From: Actinomycetota bacterium
GTDB lineage: Bacteria; Actinomycetota; Acidimicrobiia; Acidimicrobiales; Microtrichaceae
Reading direction: 5' to 3'
Length of the DNA: 37,495 bases
Assembly (NCBI GenBank): GCA_005777415.1
Contig: SXMI01000160.1
Coordinates: 1 to 37,495, forward strand
Position numbers and translations under genes: made by a program. Positions 1 to 7,486 of the stretch are shown piece by piece; within the stretch, counting starts at the first letter, position 1, and each line of letters opens with the position of its first letter. The notes beneath the pieces were generated by a model. The model did no database searches. It saw nothing but the letters and a program-made list of their open reading frames with translations, and had not been told where the DNA came from.

Positions 1-46
1 ATGAATATTCATGTCGCTCGCACCACAAAGCCGGCAAGCGGGTGGG

Positions 47-1081
47 TCAGGGGGTGAGGACCCGCGCCAAGGCCTCGGGGACCGAGCTCGGGCCGTCCAG
101 CGTGGTCCACCTGGCACCGACGGCGTCGGCCAGGGCCTCGGCATCCGCCGAGTCGCCCTCGGGTGCCACGACGACCAGTTCGGCGACGGCGGCGGCCTCG
201 GGCAGCGGGTCGCCGCCGGTCGTCGCCCGGCAGTCGGACAGGACGATCGCGATCCGCCGTCCCGCCTGCGACCGGTCGAGCTGTTCGCGGGCGGCCCGCA
301 TGGCCAGCGCCAGGTTCGTGACACCGAACCCCCGCAGGCGGAGCAGATCGCCGACCACCTCGTCGGCCGATCGGGACACACCCTGCGACTGCACGACCAC
401 GGCGTCCTCGGCGAACGCGACCACGGAGCAGTCGGTCGGTGCCCGGAACATCACGCTCGCCGCAGCGACGGCCGCTGCCGCCAGCCGATCGCCGGCCATG
501 GAGCCCGATCGGTCGACGAGCAGGCACAGGGCGGTGTCCGGGCGGTCCCAGGCCCGCACGGCCAGCTCGTCGGCCCGGACGCCCTGACCGGCGGCGACCG
601 CCGTCACGGCGTCGATCGAGGCGTCGAGGTCCAGGTCGCCCTCGGCCCGGTCCGCCCGGTGGGTGCGGAGCCGGCCCGTGCCCCGCCGTGCCGGTCCGCC
701 GGTCCGGGCGATCTCCACGAGCACCCGTCCGGCCAACCGACGGGCGAGCCCCCGGAGCCGCTCGTCGGTGGCTCCGGTCATGTCGGCGAGGAGTGCCAGC
801 GCCTGGTCCGGGTCCTCGGCGAGGGCGTCGTCGAAGGCCTGCTCGTCGAGGACACCCACCTCGGGCGAGACGTCCTCGAAGTGCTCACGGCGCTCCAGGT
901 GCCGCCGTGCCGTCGTCCGCCGGCCGGCCTCGGCGATCGCCTCCCGGGCCGCATCACCCTCGAGGACCTCGTCGTCGCTCGCCCCACCCCGAGGCGGGGT
1001 CAGGCTTTTCCCGAGTTCCCCGGCTCGGCGGGCACGCCGGGGTCGGCCGCTGCCACCGGTGGCCCGAGGAACCGCTCCCAC
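47..1081 (-). CDS. VWA-domain protein, partner of MoxR ATPase
   Basis: 344 aa from a GTG start. A VWA domain fills the C-terminal half: the MIDAS motif DRSGS lies at residues 190-194, a later threonine in GVTNLAL and an aspartate in LSDCRA supply the usual remaining metal contacts. The N-terminal ~180 residues are charged and rich in Arg/Asp/Glu, without a signal peptide, so it is probably cytoplasmic. It is the third gene of an adh-moxR-vwa operon and overlaps the ATPase gene by 82 bases. MoxR ATPases and VWA proteins commonly act as a pair in enzyme maturation or metal insertion; that role here is inferred from position. The start is uncertain because no other in-frame ATG/GTG lies nearby, so translation could begin further in. 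The gene ends 46 bases from the window edge. Confidence 0.85.
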   Translation of the reverse strand: MGAVPRATGGSGRPRRARRAGELGKSLTPPRGGASDDEVLEGDAAREAIAEAGRRTTARRHLERREHFEDVSPEVGVLDEQAFDDALAEDPDQALALLADMTGATDERLRGLARRLAGRVLVEIARTGGPARRGTGRLRTHRADRAEGDLDLDASIDAVTAVAAGQGVRADELAVRAWDRPDTALCLLVDRSGSMAGDRLAAAAVAAASVMFRAPTDCSVVAFAEDAVVVQSQGVSRSADEVVGDLLRLRGFGVTNLALAMRAAREQLDRSQAGRRIAIVLSDCRATTGGDPLPEAAAVAELVVVAPEGDSADAEALADAVGARWTTLDGPSSVPEALARVLTP

Positions 1082-1977
1082 AGCTCCCGGACGACGTCCT
1101 CGGCCGACCGGCTGGATCCCTCACGGACCCGGATGCGGCCCGAGAGCGCCAGGAGCGCCGCGTCCAGCGTGACGCCGGGGTCGGAGGGCTCCTGCTCGCG
1201 GAGCGACCCGAGCTCAGCCGCGACGAGCGCCAGGTCGATGGCGCCGCGCACCGACGACCCGGTCCGCAGGTCCGGGTGGTCGCGGGTGGCCCGGACCAGG
1301 TCGACGACCGATCGGAGCGTCCCGGATCCGAGCGACCCGGCCGCCAGGGGTGCCGCGACGTCGACGATCCGCACCTCGTCGTCGGAGTCCTGGTAGCCGA
1401 CCGCCAGTCGGCAGCACCGGTCGTAGACGGCGGCGGCGATCCGGGCGGTCCCGACGGCGTCGAACGGGTTCATGGCGGCGACGAGCCGGAAGCCCGACGA
1501 CGAGCGGACCGGGCCCAGTCGGGGGACGTGCACCTCACCCTCGCTCATCACGGTGATGAGCACGTTCAGGGTCTCCTCGGGGATCCGGTTGATCTCCTCG
1601 ACGTAGAGCAGTGAGCCGTTGCGGAGCGCCCGGAGGAGCGGCCCGTCGACGAAGACCTCGGGGGAGTACCCCTCGGCGAGCACGGCGGCGGGGTCGAACG
1701 CCCCGATGAGTCGCGCCGGCGTCAGCTCGGCGTTGCCCTCGACGAACTCGAATCCGATCCCCGCCTCCTCGGCGACGGACCGGAGGATCGTGGACTTGCC
1801 GGTGCCGGGCGGACCCTCCAGCAGGAGGTGTCGGCGGGCGGCGAGCGCCGCCACGACGGCCTCCAGCTCGCGGTCCCGACCGACGACCCTCGTCTGGATC
1901 CGGGCGAGCAGGCCGGCGTCGAAGGCGCCGTCGGTGCCCGGTGCGGCGTTGTCCTGATCAGAACTCGATGACGCCAC
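1000..1977 (-). CDS. MoxR-family AAA+ ATPase
   Basis: 325 aa, GTG start overlapping the end of the alcohol dehydrogenase gene by 20 bases, which implies translational coupling. The Walker A motif GPPGTGKS is at residues 55-62 and the Walker B region LLYVEEIN at 123-130, followed by sensor-1 VAAMNP. The length and single AAA+ domain with a short lid are typical of MoxR chaperone ATPases. The family assists maturation of metalloenzymes such as methanol dehydrogenase together with VWA proteins. Lying between an NDMA-dependent-type alcohol dehydrogenase and a VWA protein, it probably activates or remodels that dehydrogenase or its cofactor complex (inference). Family assignment is firm; substrate is not known. 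Confidence 0.92.
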   Translation of the reverse strand: MASSSSDQDNAAPGTDGAFDAGLLARIQTRVVGRDRELEAVVAALAARRHLLLEGPPGTGKSTILRSVAEEAGIGFEFVEGNAELTPARLIGAFDPAAVLAEGYSPEVFVDGPLLRALRNGSLLYVEEINRIPEETLNVLITVMSEGEVHVPRLGPVRSSSGFRLVAAMNPFDAVGTARIAAAVYDRCCRLAVGYQDSDDEVRIVDVAAPLAAGSLGSGTLRSVVDLVRATRDHPDLRTGSSVRGAIDLALVAAELGSLREQEPSDPGVTLDAALLALSGRIRVREGSSRSAEDVVRELWERFLGPPVAAADPGVPAEPGNSGKA

Positions 1978-3082
1978 GGATGTTCACGCCGTCGCGCATG
2001 TCCTGGTAGCCCTGGTTGACCTCGCCGAGCGCGTAGCGGTTCGTGATCAGCTCGTCGAGCTTGAGCTCACCCTCGCGGTACATGGAGAGGAGGGCCGGGA
2101 TGTCGGCGCGGGGGTTGCCCGAGCCGAACACGGTGCCCTTCACCTCCTTGTTCATCATCGACAGCATGAACAGGTTCATGGTGACGTCGGACTCGAACAT
2201 GTTCCCGATCGCGGTGACCACGAGCGACCCGCCCTTGGACACCAGGCTCAACGACGGCTCGATCATGTCCCCGGTGACCACGCCGGGAACGAGGATCACC
2301 GAGTCGCACATGTCGCCCCAGGTCAGCTCCGGGACGGCGAGCAGCGCCTCCTCGATCGACGAGTAGGTGTGGGTGGCGCCCATCTCCATGGCCTTCTCGC
2401 GCTTGAACTCGACCGGGTCGATGGCGATGACCCGCTTGGCCCCGGCCATGCGGGCGCCCTGGACCGCGTTGATGCCGACGCCGCCGATGCCGATCACGGC
2501 GACGTTGTCGCCGGGCTGCACGTTCGCCCGGTGCACCGCGGAACCCCAGCCGGTGGCGACACCGCAGGACACGAGTGCGGCCACGTCGAAGGGGAGGTCC
2601 GGCTCGATCCTCACGACGGAGTTCTCGCTGAGGAGCAGCTGCTCGGAGAAGGTGCCGAGCTGGGCGAAGCGCGCCACGTCGGTCTCGCCGATCGTGTGCG
2701 AGTGGGTGCCCTCGGTCCGCGTCATCATGTGGGTGTCGAAGAGCTTGGCGCCCTCGTCGCACAGGTTCTGCCGGCCGGTCGAGCACCACTTGCAGCGTCC
2801 GCAGGACGGGATGAACGACATGGCCACGTGGTCGCCCGGCTGCACCGAGGTCACGCCGGGTCCGACCTCGACCACCTCGCCGGCGCCCTCGTGGCCGCCC
2901 ACGAACGGGAAGTGGGGGATCATCATGTCGCCCTGGACGACGTGCTCGTCGCTGTGGCACATGCCGGCCACGGCGGTCCGGACCCGGATCTCGCCCGGGC
3001 CGGGGTCGTCGAGGACGATCTCCTCGATGGTCCAGTCCTGGTTCGGACCCCACAGCACGGCGGCGTTCGTCTTGGTCGGCAT
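1958..3082 (-). CDS. Zn-dependent alcohol dehydrogenase, NDMA-dependent (mycofactocin-associated) type
   Basis: 374 aa medium-chain dehydrogenase oxidising primary alcohols. Catalytic zinc ligands Cys42, His64-Glu65 and Cys173 are present; the structural zinc site is Cys94, Cys97, Cys100 and Cys108; the Rossmann motif GIGGVG is at 198-203 with Asp222 closing the NAD ribose pocket. The sequence resembles the actinobacterial enzymes assayed with the artificial acceptor NDMA because their NAD(H) does not exchange; mycofactocin is the natural electron acceptor in that family. The ATG at 3082 was chosen over an upstream start at 3193 because AGGGGGAC precedes it and the extension is low-complexity. 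It is divergent from mftA and first in an adh-moxR-vwa operon. Confidence 0.95.
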   Translation of the reverse strand: MPTKTNAAVLWGPNQDWTIEEIVLDDPGPGEIRVRTAVAGMCHSDEHVVQGDMMIPHFPFVGGHEGAGEVVEVGPGVTSVQPGDHVAMSFIPSCGRCKWCSTGRQNLCDEGAKLFDTHMMTRTEGTHSHTIGETDVARFAQLGTFSEQLLLSENSVVRIEPDLPFDVAALVSCGVATGWGSAVHRANVQPGDNVAVIGIGGVGINAVQGARMAGAKRVIAIDPVEFKREKAMEMGATHTYSSIEEALLAVPELTWGDMCDSVILVPGVVTGDMIEPSLSLVSKGGSLVVTAIGNMFESDVTMNLFMLSMMNKEVKGTVFGSGNPRADIPALLSMYREGELKLDELITNRYALGEVNQGYQDMRDGVNIRGVIEF

Positions 3083-3285
3083 CGTGTCCCCCTGTGTCCT
3101 CGAGGCGCGTCCCGTTCCGTGCGCGACGCGCCCCGGTTCTACACCACCCACGGGTGCCGAGGTAGCCGGAGTCCGGGCCGCGCGGCGCATCACCGGGTCG
3201 GCGATCGGCCGCCGGTCGACGGGCGCGGTACGCTCGCCACTCGACGCCGCAGGTGCGGCGGACCACGGACCAGGAGACGGCGACC
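3083..3285. promoter_or_regulatory. Divergent promoter region between adh and mftA
   Basis: 203 bases separate the divergent dehydrogenase and mftA starts. On the plus strand TACGCT at 3229-3234 fits the TANNNT -10 pattern used elsewhere here and would give a leader of about 45 bases before mftA. Ribosome binding sites are AGGAG at 3272-3276 for mftA and AGGGGGAC for adh. I found no clear -10 for adh and no convincing palindromic operator, so the regulator is not predicted. Confidence 0.45.
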
Positions 3286-3447
3286 ATGGAGACGACGACC
3301 GACATCCACCCGGAGACCCGGTCGGACGAGACCGTCAACGGCGTCGCCCCGGCGGCGGGATCGGCGGCGGGATCGGCGGAGGAACTCGTCGTGGAGGAGC
3401 TCCTCGTCGAAGAGGTCTCGATCGACGGGATGTGCGGCGTCTACTGA
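3286..3447 (+). CDS. mftA: Mycofactocin precursor peptide MftA
   Basis: 53 aa peptide ending EEVSIDGMCGVY. The C-terminal IDGMCGVY is the diagnostic core of mycofactocin precursors: MftC oxidatively decarboxylates the last Tyr and crosslinks it to the preceding Val, and MftE then releases the Val-Tyr-derived moiety. The ATG at 3286 has AGGAG upstream. The leader is longer than the roughly 30-residue peptides I know from mycobacteria. It carries an Ala/Gly/Ser stretch at residues 21-31, encoded partly by two perfect copies of a 12-base unit (3352-3363 and 3364-3375), and a repeated acidic/hydrophobic segment (ELVVEELLVEEV). It is first in the plus-strand mft operon, 25 bases before mftB. Confidence 0.96.
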   Translation: METTTDIHPETRSDETVNGVAPAAGSAAGSAEELVVEELLVEEVSIDGMCGVY

Positions 3448-3472
3448 CGCCGCACCGAGCGCGTCGGCCGTC

Positions 3473-3739
3473 GTGGTCGTCCGAACCGAGGACCGGCTCG
3501 TCCTCCACCCCGACGTCGCGCTGCGACCCGAGCGGTTCGGCGCGCTGGCCTACCACTTCGGCAACCGTCGGCTGTCGTTCCTGAAGCACCCGGACCTGGT
3601 GGCCGTGGTCGAGGCGCTCGACGGTGAGCGCACCGTCGGCGAGGCGTTCGATCGGGTGGGCGTGGCGGAATCACGGAGGCCGGCCTTCCTGACGGCCCTG
3701 GGCACGCTGAGCGCATCGGAGATGGTCCGTGCCGCCTGA
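3473..3739 (+). CDS. mftB: Mycofactocin peptide chaperone MftB (PqqD-like)
   Basis: 88 aa from the GTG at 3473. The protein binds the MftA leader and presents it to the radical SAM enzyme MftC, like PqqD. The segment LHPDVALRPERFGALAYHFG followed by RRLSFLKHPDL is the hallmark of MftB. The reading frame stays open far upstream, but upstream sequence belongs to mftA and to the divergent promoter, so the GTG about ten residues before the conserved block is the sensible start. Its end overlaps mftC by 11 bases. The ribosome binding site is weak, suggesting coupling to mftA translation. Confidence 0.92.
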   Translation: MVVRTEDRLVLHPDVALRPERFGALAYHFGNRRLSFLKHPDLVAVVEALDGERTVGEAFDRVGVAESRRPAFLTALGTLSASEMVRAA

Positions 3740-4922
3740 GGTCGTCCATCAGCCCCCGGCCGCGACCCGGCCGCTCGTCGACGAGTTCCGGCTCGGCCTC
3801 GACGCTCCGATCTGTCTGACCTGGGAGCTCACCTACGCCTGCAACCTGAGTTGTTCGCACTGCCTGTCGAGCTCCGGCCGCCGGGACCCCCGGGAGCTGA
3901 GCACCGAGGAGTGCTTCGCCGTCGTCGACGAGCTCCAGCGGCTCCAGGTCTTCTACGTCAACCTCGGCGGCGGCGAACCCATGCTCCGCCCGGACTTCTT
4001 CCCGATCGTCGAGTACGCCATCGACCATCAGGTCGGTGTGAAGTTCTCGACCAACGGCACGTTCCTCGACCGTGACGCCGCCCGGCGGTTGGCGGCGATG
4101 GACTACCTCGACGTACAGATCTCGCTCGACGGAGCCACTGCTGCGGTCAACGACGCGGTGCGCGGCGCCGGCGCGCACCGGGCCTCGCTCCAGGCCATGG
4201 AGCACCTGGCGGATGCGGGGTTCGGGGCGTTCAAGGTGAGCGTGGTCGTGACCCGCGAGAACGTCGACGAGCTCGACGACCTGCGAGCCCTCGCCGAGTC
4301 GTTCGGGGCCCAGCTCCGGGTGACCCGACTGCGCCCGTCGGGTCGCGGGGCCGACACCTGGGACCGTCTCCGGCCGACCCAGGCCCAGCAGCGCCAGCTC
4401 TACGCCTGGCTGCTCGGACGGGACGACGTGCTGACCGGCGACTCGTTCTTCCACCTGTCGGCGTTCGGTGAGGCGCTCCCCGGGCTCAACCTGTGCGGGG
4501 CCGGCCGGGTCGTCTTCCTGATCGACACGGTGGGCGAAGTCTACGCCTGCCCGTTCGTCATCCACGACGAGTTCCTCGCCGGCAACGTCCGGGACCCGGG
4601 TGGCTTCACCGACGTCTGGCGGAGCTCCGAGCTGTTCGCATCGCTCCGGGAACCGGGGAGCGAGGGTGCCTGCACCTCGTGCGGCAGCTACGACGCCTGC
4701 CAGGGCGGGTGCATGGCCTCGAAGTTCTTCGTGGGACTCGACCTCGACGACCCGGACCCCGAGTGCGTGCTCGGCAACGCCGAGGAACTGCTGGACCGGG
4801 TGGGCGCCGGGGTGGGGGCCCACGGCGCACCGGTGCCGCGGCCGACGGCGGACCACTCCCGTCCCGGCGTGGCCGTGCCGTCGCCGGTCACCCTCCGGCC
4901 GACCCGCCGCACCCGTCCCTGA
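3729..4922 (+). CDS. mftC: Mycofactocin radical SAM maturase MftC
   Basis: 397 aa, GTG start. The radical SAM cluster motif CNLSCSHC gives Cys38, Cys42 and Cys45, followed by the GGGEP SAM-binding motif (LGGGEPML). The C-terminal SPASM region has the expected cysteines: LNLCGAGR, VYACPF, CTSCGSYDACQGGC and a final Cys in DPDPEC, which hold auxiliary 4Fe-4S clusters. MftC decarboxylates the C-terminal tyrosine of MftA and then forms the Val-Tyr carbon-carbon crosslink. Position directly after mftA and mftB supports the call. The last ~40 residues after the SPASM domain are Pro/Arg-rich and probably disordered. Confidence 0.97.
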   Translation: MPPEVVHQPPAATRPLVDEFRLGLDAPICLTWELTYACNLSCSHCLSSSGRRDPRELSTEECFAVVDELQRLQVFYVNLGGGEPMLRPDFFPIVEYAIDHQVGVKFSTNGTFLDRDAARRLAAMDYLDVQISLDGATAAVNDAVRGAGAHRASLQAMEHLADAGFGAFKVSVVVTRENVDELDDLRALAESFGAQLRVTRLRPSGRGADTWDRLRPTQAQQRQLYAWLLGRDDVLTGDSFFHLSAFGEALPGLNLCGAGRVVFLIDTVGEVYACPFVIHDEFLAGNVRDPGGFTDVWRSSELFASLREPGSEGACTSCGSYDACQGGCMASKFFVGLDLDDPDPECVLGNAEELLDRVGAGVGAHGAPVPRPTADHSRPGVAVPSPVTLRPTRRTRP

Positions 4923-4968
4923 GCATCGGGGTTCGCCCTCCGGCGTCGCGCCGCGGCAGCATGTCGCC

Positions 4969-6948
4969 GTGACGTCGCTGCTCGAAGCGCTGGTCGTGGG
5001 CTCGCGTACGGCCCGGAACCGTGTGGTGTTCGGACCCCACGAGACGAACCTGGGGCGGGACCGCTCCATCTCGGACCGGCACGTCGCGTACTACCGGCGT
5101 CGGGCCGCCGGTGGCGCCGGGATCATCGTGACGGAGGAGGCGTCGGTCCACCCCTCGGACTGGCCGCTGGAACGTGCGCCGCTGGCCGAGGACTGCGGAC
5201 CCGGATGGGCCGAGGTCGCGACGGCCTGCCACGACGAGGGTGCGCTCGTCCTGGCGGCGATCGGTCACAGCGGCGGGCAGGGCACCTCGCACTGGAGCCA
5301 GCGGGAGCTGTGGGCCCCCTCGCCGGTCCCGGAGGTCAACACCCGCGAGGTCCCCAAGGAGATGGAGGAGTCCGACATCGAGGCGGTGATCGACGGGTTC
5401 GCCCGGGCGGCTGCCCTCGCCGTCGATTCGGGATGCGACGGGGTCGAGGTCAACGCCGGCCAGCACTCGCTGGTCCGACAGTTCCTGTCGGGTCTCACGA
5501 ACACCCGCGGCGACGCCTGGGGTGAGGACCGCACCCGCTTTGCGACCCGGGTCCTGGAGTCGGTCCGCTCGGCGGTCGGACCGGATGCGGTGGTGGCGCT
5601 GCGACTGTCCTGCGACGAACTCGCACCGTGGGCGGGGATCACCCCGGAACAGGCGCCCGGACTGGCGGTCGAACTGGTCACGGGTGCGGGGCGGGTCGAC
5701 CTGCTCACGGTGGTGCGCGGGTCGATCTACTCGGTCGGGTCCACGCGGCCCGACGGACACACCCCGCCCGGGTTCAACCTGGACCTGTGCCGGTCGGTGC
5801 GCAAGGCCGTGCACCCGGCGACCGACGGTCGAGTCCCCGTGGTGGCCCAGGGGTCGATCGTGGACGTCGGCCAGGCGACGTGGGCCGTCGACGACGGGGT
5901 GGCGGACGCGGTCGAGATGACCCGGGCCCAGCTCGCCGACGCCCGTCTCGTCGACAAGCTGCGCTCGGGGACCCCGGAGCGGATCCGGCCCTGTGTGCTC
6001 TGCAACCAGCAGTGCGCGGTGCGGGACAACCGCAACCCCATCGTGAGCTGCACGGTGGACCCGTCGACGGGCCACGAGCTCGACGAGCCGGAACTGGTCG
6101 AACTCGACGTCCGGGAGCGAGACGGTGGATCGTCGTCCGGGGGAGGCCCCGCCCTCGTGGTCGTCGGCGGCGGGCCCGCCGGGTTGGAGCTGGCGAGGGT
6201 GGCGGCCGGAGGGGGCCGCGCCGTCCGCGTGGTCGAGCAGTCCGACGAGCCCGGTGGCCTGCTCGCCACGATCGCCCGACTGCCCGGCCGGGAGCGGTTC
6301 GCCGACCTGGCGTCGTGGTTCCGTGACGAGTGCGTCCGCGCCGGGGTCGAGGTGACCACCGGCGTCGCGGCCACCACCGAGCTGATCGAGGAGTGGATCG
6401 GCGACGGACTCGAGGTGGTGTTCGCCGTCGGCGGGTCCGACGGATCGACCGGCGTCCCGGTGGACCGGGCGACGAGGTGCTGGACCCCGACCGAGGTCTT
6501 GGCCGACGGCGGCGCGTCGCTCCCGGACGGTGCCGTCCTCGTCTGGGACCCGATCGGTGGACCGATCGGTGTCGGCGTCGCCGAGGTGCTCGCCCCGACC
6601 GGGCGGGTCGTCCACCTGGCGACGCAGGACTTCATCGTGGGCAACGAACTGGCCCGGGCCGGAGATCTGGCGCCGGCGAACGCCCGGCTGGCCCAGGCCG
6701 GCGTGGTGCTCCACCGCCGCAGCCTGCTGCGTGAGGTCACCCCGCTCGGGGCGACGCTCGAGGACCGGTTCACGGCGCGTCGCTCGTCGATCGAGGTCGT
6801 CGCCGTCGTCGACGCGGGCCACCGGCTCCCGGCGTCGCTCGAGCCGCGGGCGGACGGTCGGGACGTCGTCGTCATCGGTGACGCCGTGGCGCCGCGCACC
6901 GTCCACGAGGCGGTCCTCGAGGGCCGTCGGGCCGCCCTCGGCCGCTGA
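4969..6948 (+). CDS. Mycofactocin-system FadH/OYE-type oxidoreductase (first copy)
   Basis: 659 aa from the GTG at 4969; the open frame extends upstream through mftC and is not used. Layout is that of 2,4-dienoyl-CoA reductase/trimethylamine dehydrogenase: an FMN TIM barrel (about 1-335), a 4Fe-4S site with Cys342, Cys345, Cys349 and Cys361, then an FAD-binding fold with VVGGGPAG near residue 397 and a degenerate pyridine-nucleotide subdomain. The motif normally reading HGYL with a catalytic tyrosine is QHSLV here, leaving Ser167 at the tyrosine position, so simple enone reduction is doubtful. Members of this family recur in mycofactocin clusters, usually in pairs; substrate unknown. It starts 46 bases after mftC. 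Confidence 0.88.
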   Translation: MTSLLEALVVGSRTARNRVVFGPHETNLGRDRSISDRHVAYYRRRAAGGAGIIVTEEASVHPSDWPLERAPLAEDCGPGWAEVATACHDEGALVLAAIGHSGGQGTSHWSQRELWAPSPVPEVNTREVPKEMEESDIEAVIDGFARAAALAVDSGCDGVEVNAGQHSLVRQFLSGLTNTRGDAWGEDRTRFATRVLESVRSAVGPDAVVALRLSCDELAPWAGITPEQAPGLAVELVTGAGRVDLLTVVRGSIYSVGSTRPDGHTPPGFNLDLCRSVRKAVHPATDGRVPVVAQGSIVDVGQATWAVDDGVADAVEMTRAQLADARLVDKLRSGTPERIRPCVLCNQQCAVRDNRNPIVSCTVDPSTGHELDEPELVELDVRERDGGSSSGGGPALVVVGGGPAGLELARVAAGGGRAVRVVEQSDEPGGLLATIARLPGRERFADLASWFRDECVRAGVEVTTGVAATTELIEEWIGDGLEVVFAVGGSDGSTGVPVDRATRCWTPTEVLADGGASLPDGAVLVWDPIGGPIGVGVAEVLAPTGRVVHLATQDFIVGNELARAGDLAPANARLAQAGVVLHRRSLLREVTPLGATLEDRFTARRSSIEVVAVVDAGHRLPASLEPRADGRDVVVIGDAVAPRTVHEAVLEGRRAALGR

Positions 6949-7079
6949 CCCCGCCGACGCGAGCGGGGCGGCCGGACCGGTGTGTGGGGGTCTATCGCTC
7001 GCACCGTGACCCGGGTACCCTGAGGGGAGTTCAGCGTGCCGTGGCAGGAACGGCACACGGGCCGGGCGCGGAGGCGACG

Positions 7080-7424
7080 ATGTTGAACACCACCAAAGAG
7101 GTGCTGGAGCGGACCATCGCCCAGGCCGTCGACCTGGCCAAGGCGGCGGACTCGGCGTTCCGGACCCACGAGGACGTCGCCGTCGCGCTCCCGGGCGGTC
7201 TCTACGGACACGTCCGCAACGGACGGTTCGTCGGGTTCGGGCTCGAGCCCGTCGGCGACGTCTACGTCGACAGCGACCGGACCGTCATGGACCTGCCGGA
7301 CGGCGGTCCCGGGCACTTCCTCTGGGGTCGTGTCGTGGCGGTGGCCGGTGGAGCGGCGGCGGCGGCGTCGACCGTCGCCGGGGTCGCCACGGCCCTGCTC
7401 CGCGGGCGTCGTCGCCCCGCCTGA
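7080..7424 (+). CDS. Small unclassified protein with C-terminal membrane segment
   Basis: 114 aa from the ATG at 7080 with GAGG upstream; an earlier in-frame start at 6984 would cover a likely promoter (TACCCT at 7016-7021). The N-terminal ~35 residues look helical (TTKEVLERTIAQAVDLAKAADSA). A middle Gly/Val-rich part (ALPGGLYGHVRNGRFVGFG) suggests a small beta domain. An Ala/Val/Gly-rich hydrophobic stretch near residues 85-107 ends in an Arg cluster, consistent with a membrane anchor with the tail inside. I do not recognise the family. It sits between the two FadH/OYE genes of the mft locus, so a role there is possible but unproven. Confidence 0.7.
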   Translation: MLNTTKEVLERTIAQAVDLAKAADSAFRTHEDVAVALPGGLYGHVRNGRFVGFGLEPVGDVYVDSDRTVMDLPDGGPGHFLWGRVVAVAGGAAAAASTVAGVATALLRGRRRPA

Positions 7425-7474
7425 TCCGTCGGTCGACCGACGGGATCGGCTTTCCGGTCCGCGCGCTCGGGTCG

Positions 7475-7480
7475 TAGCCT
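7475..7480 (+). promoter_or_regulatory. -10 element TAGCCT for second FadH/OYE gene
   Basis: TAGCCT lies six bases before the ATG at 7487, the spacing expected for a leaderless transcript. It suggests that the operon downstream of the small protein has its own start site. No convincing -35 hexamer is visible. Confidence 0.4.
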
Positions 7481-7486
7481 GCCCCC

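Noticed and set aside
11..1614. Long plus-strand open frames opposite the VWA and MoxR genes
   Set aside because: They are Arg/Pro/Gly-rich shadow frames typical of very high GC DNA; the minus-strand proteins have clear Walker and MIDAS motifs.
2369..3472. 456-residue plus-strand frame upstream of mftB
   Set aside because: It is the antisense of the alcohol dehydrogenase; only its last 88 residues, from GTG 3473, match MftB.
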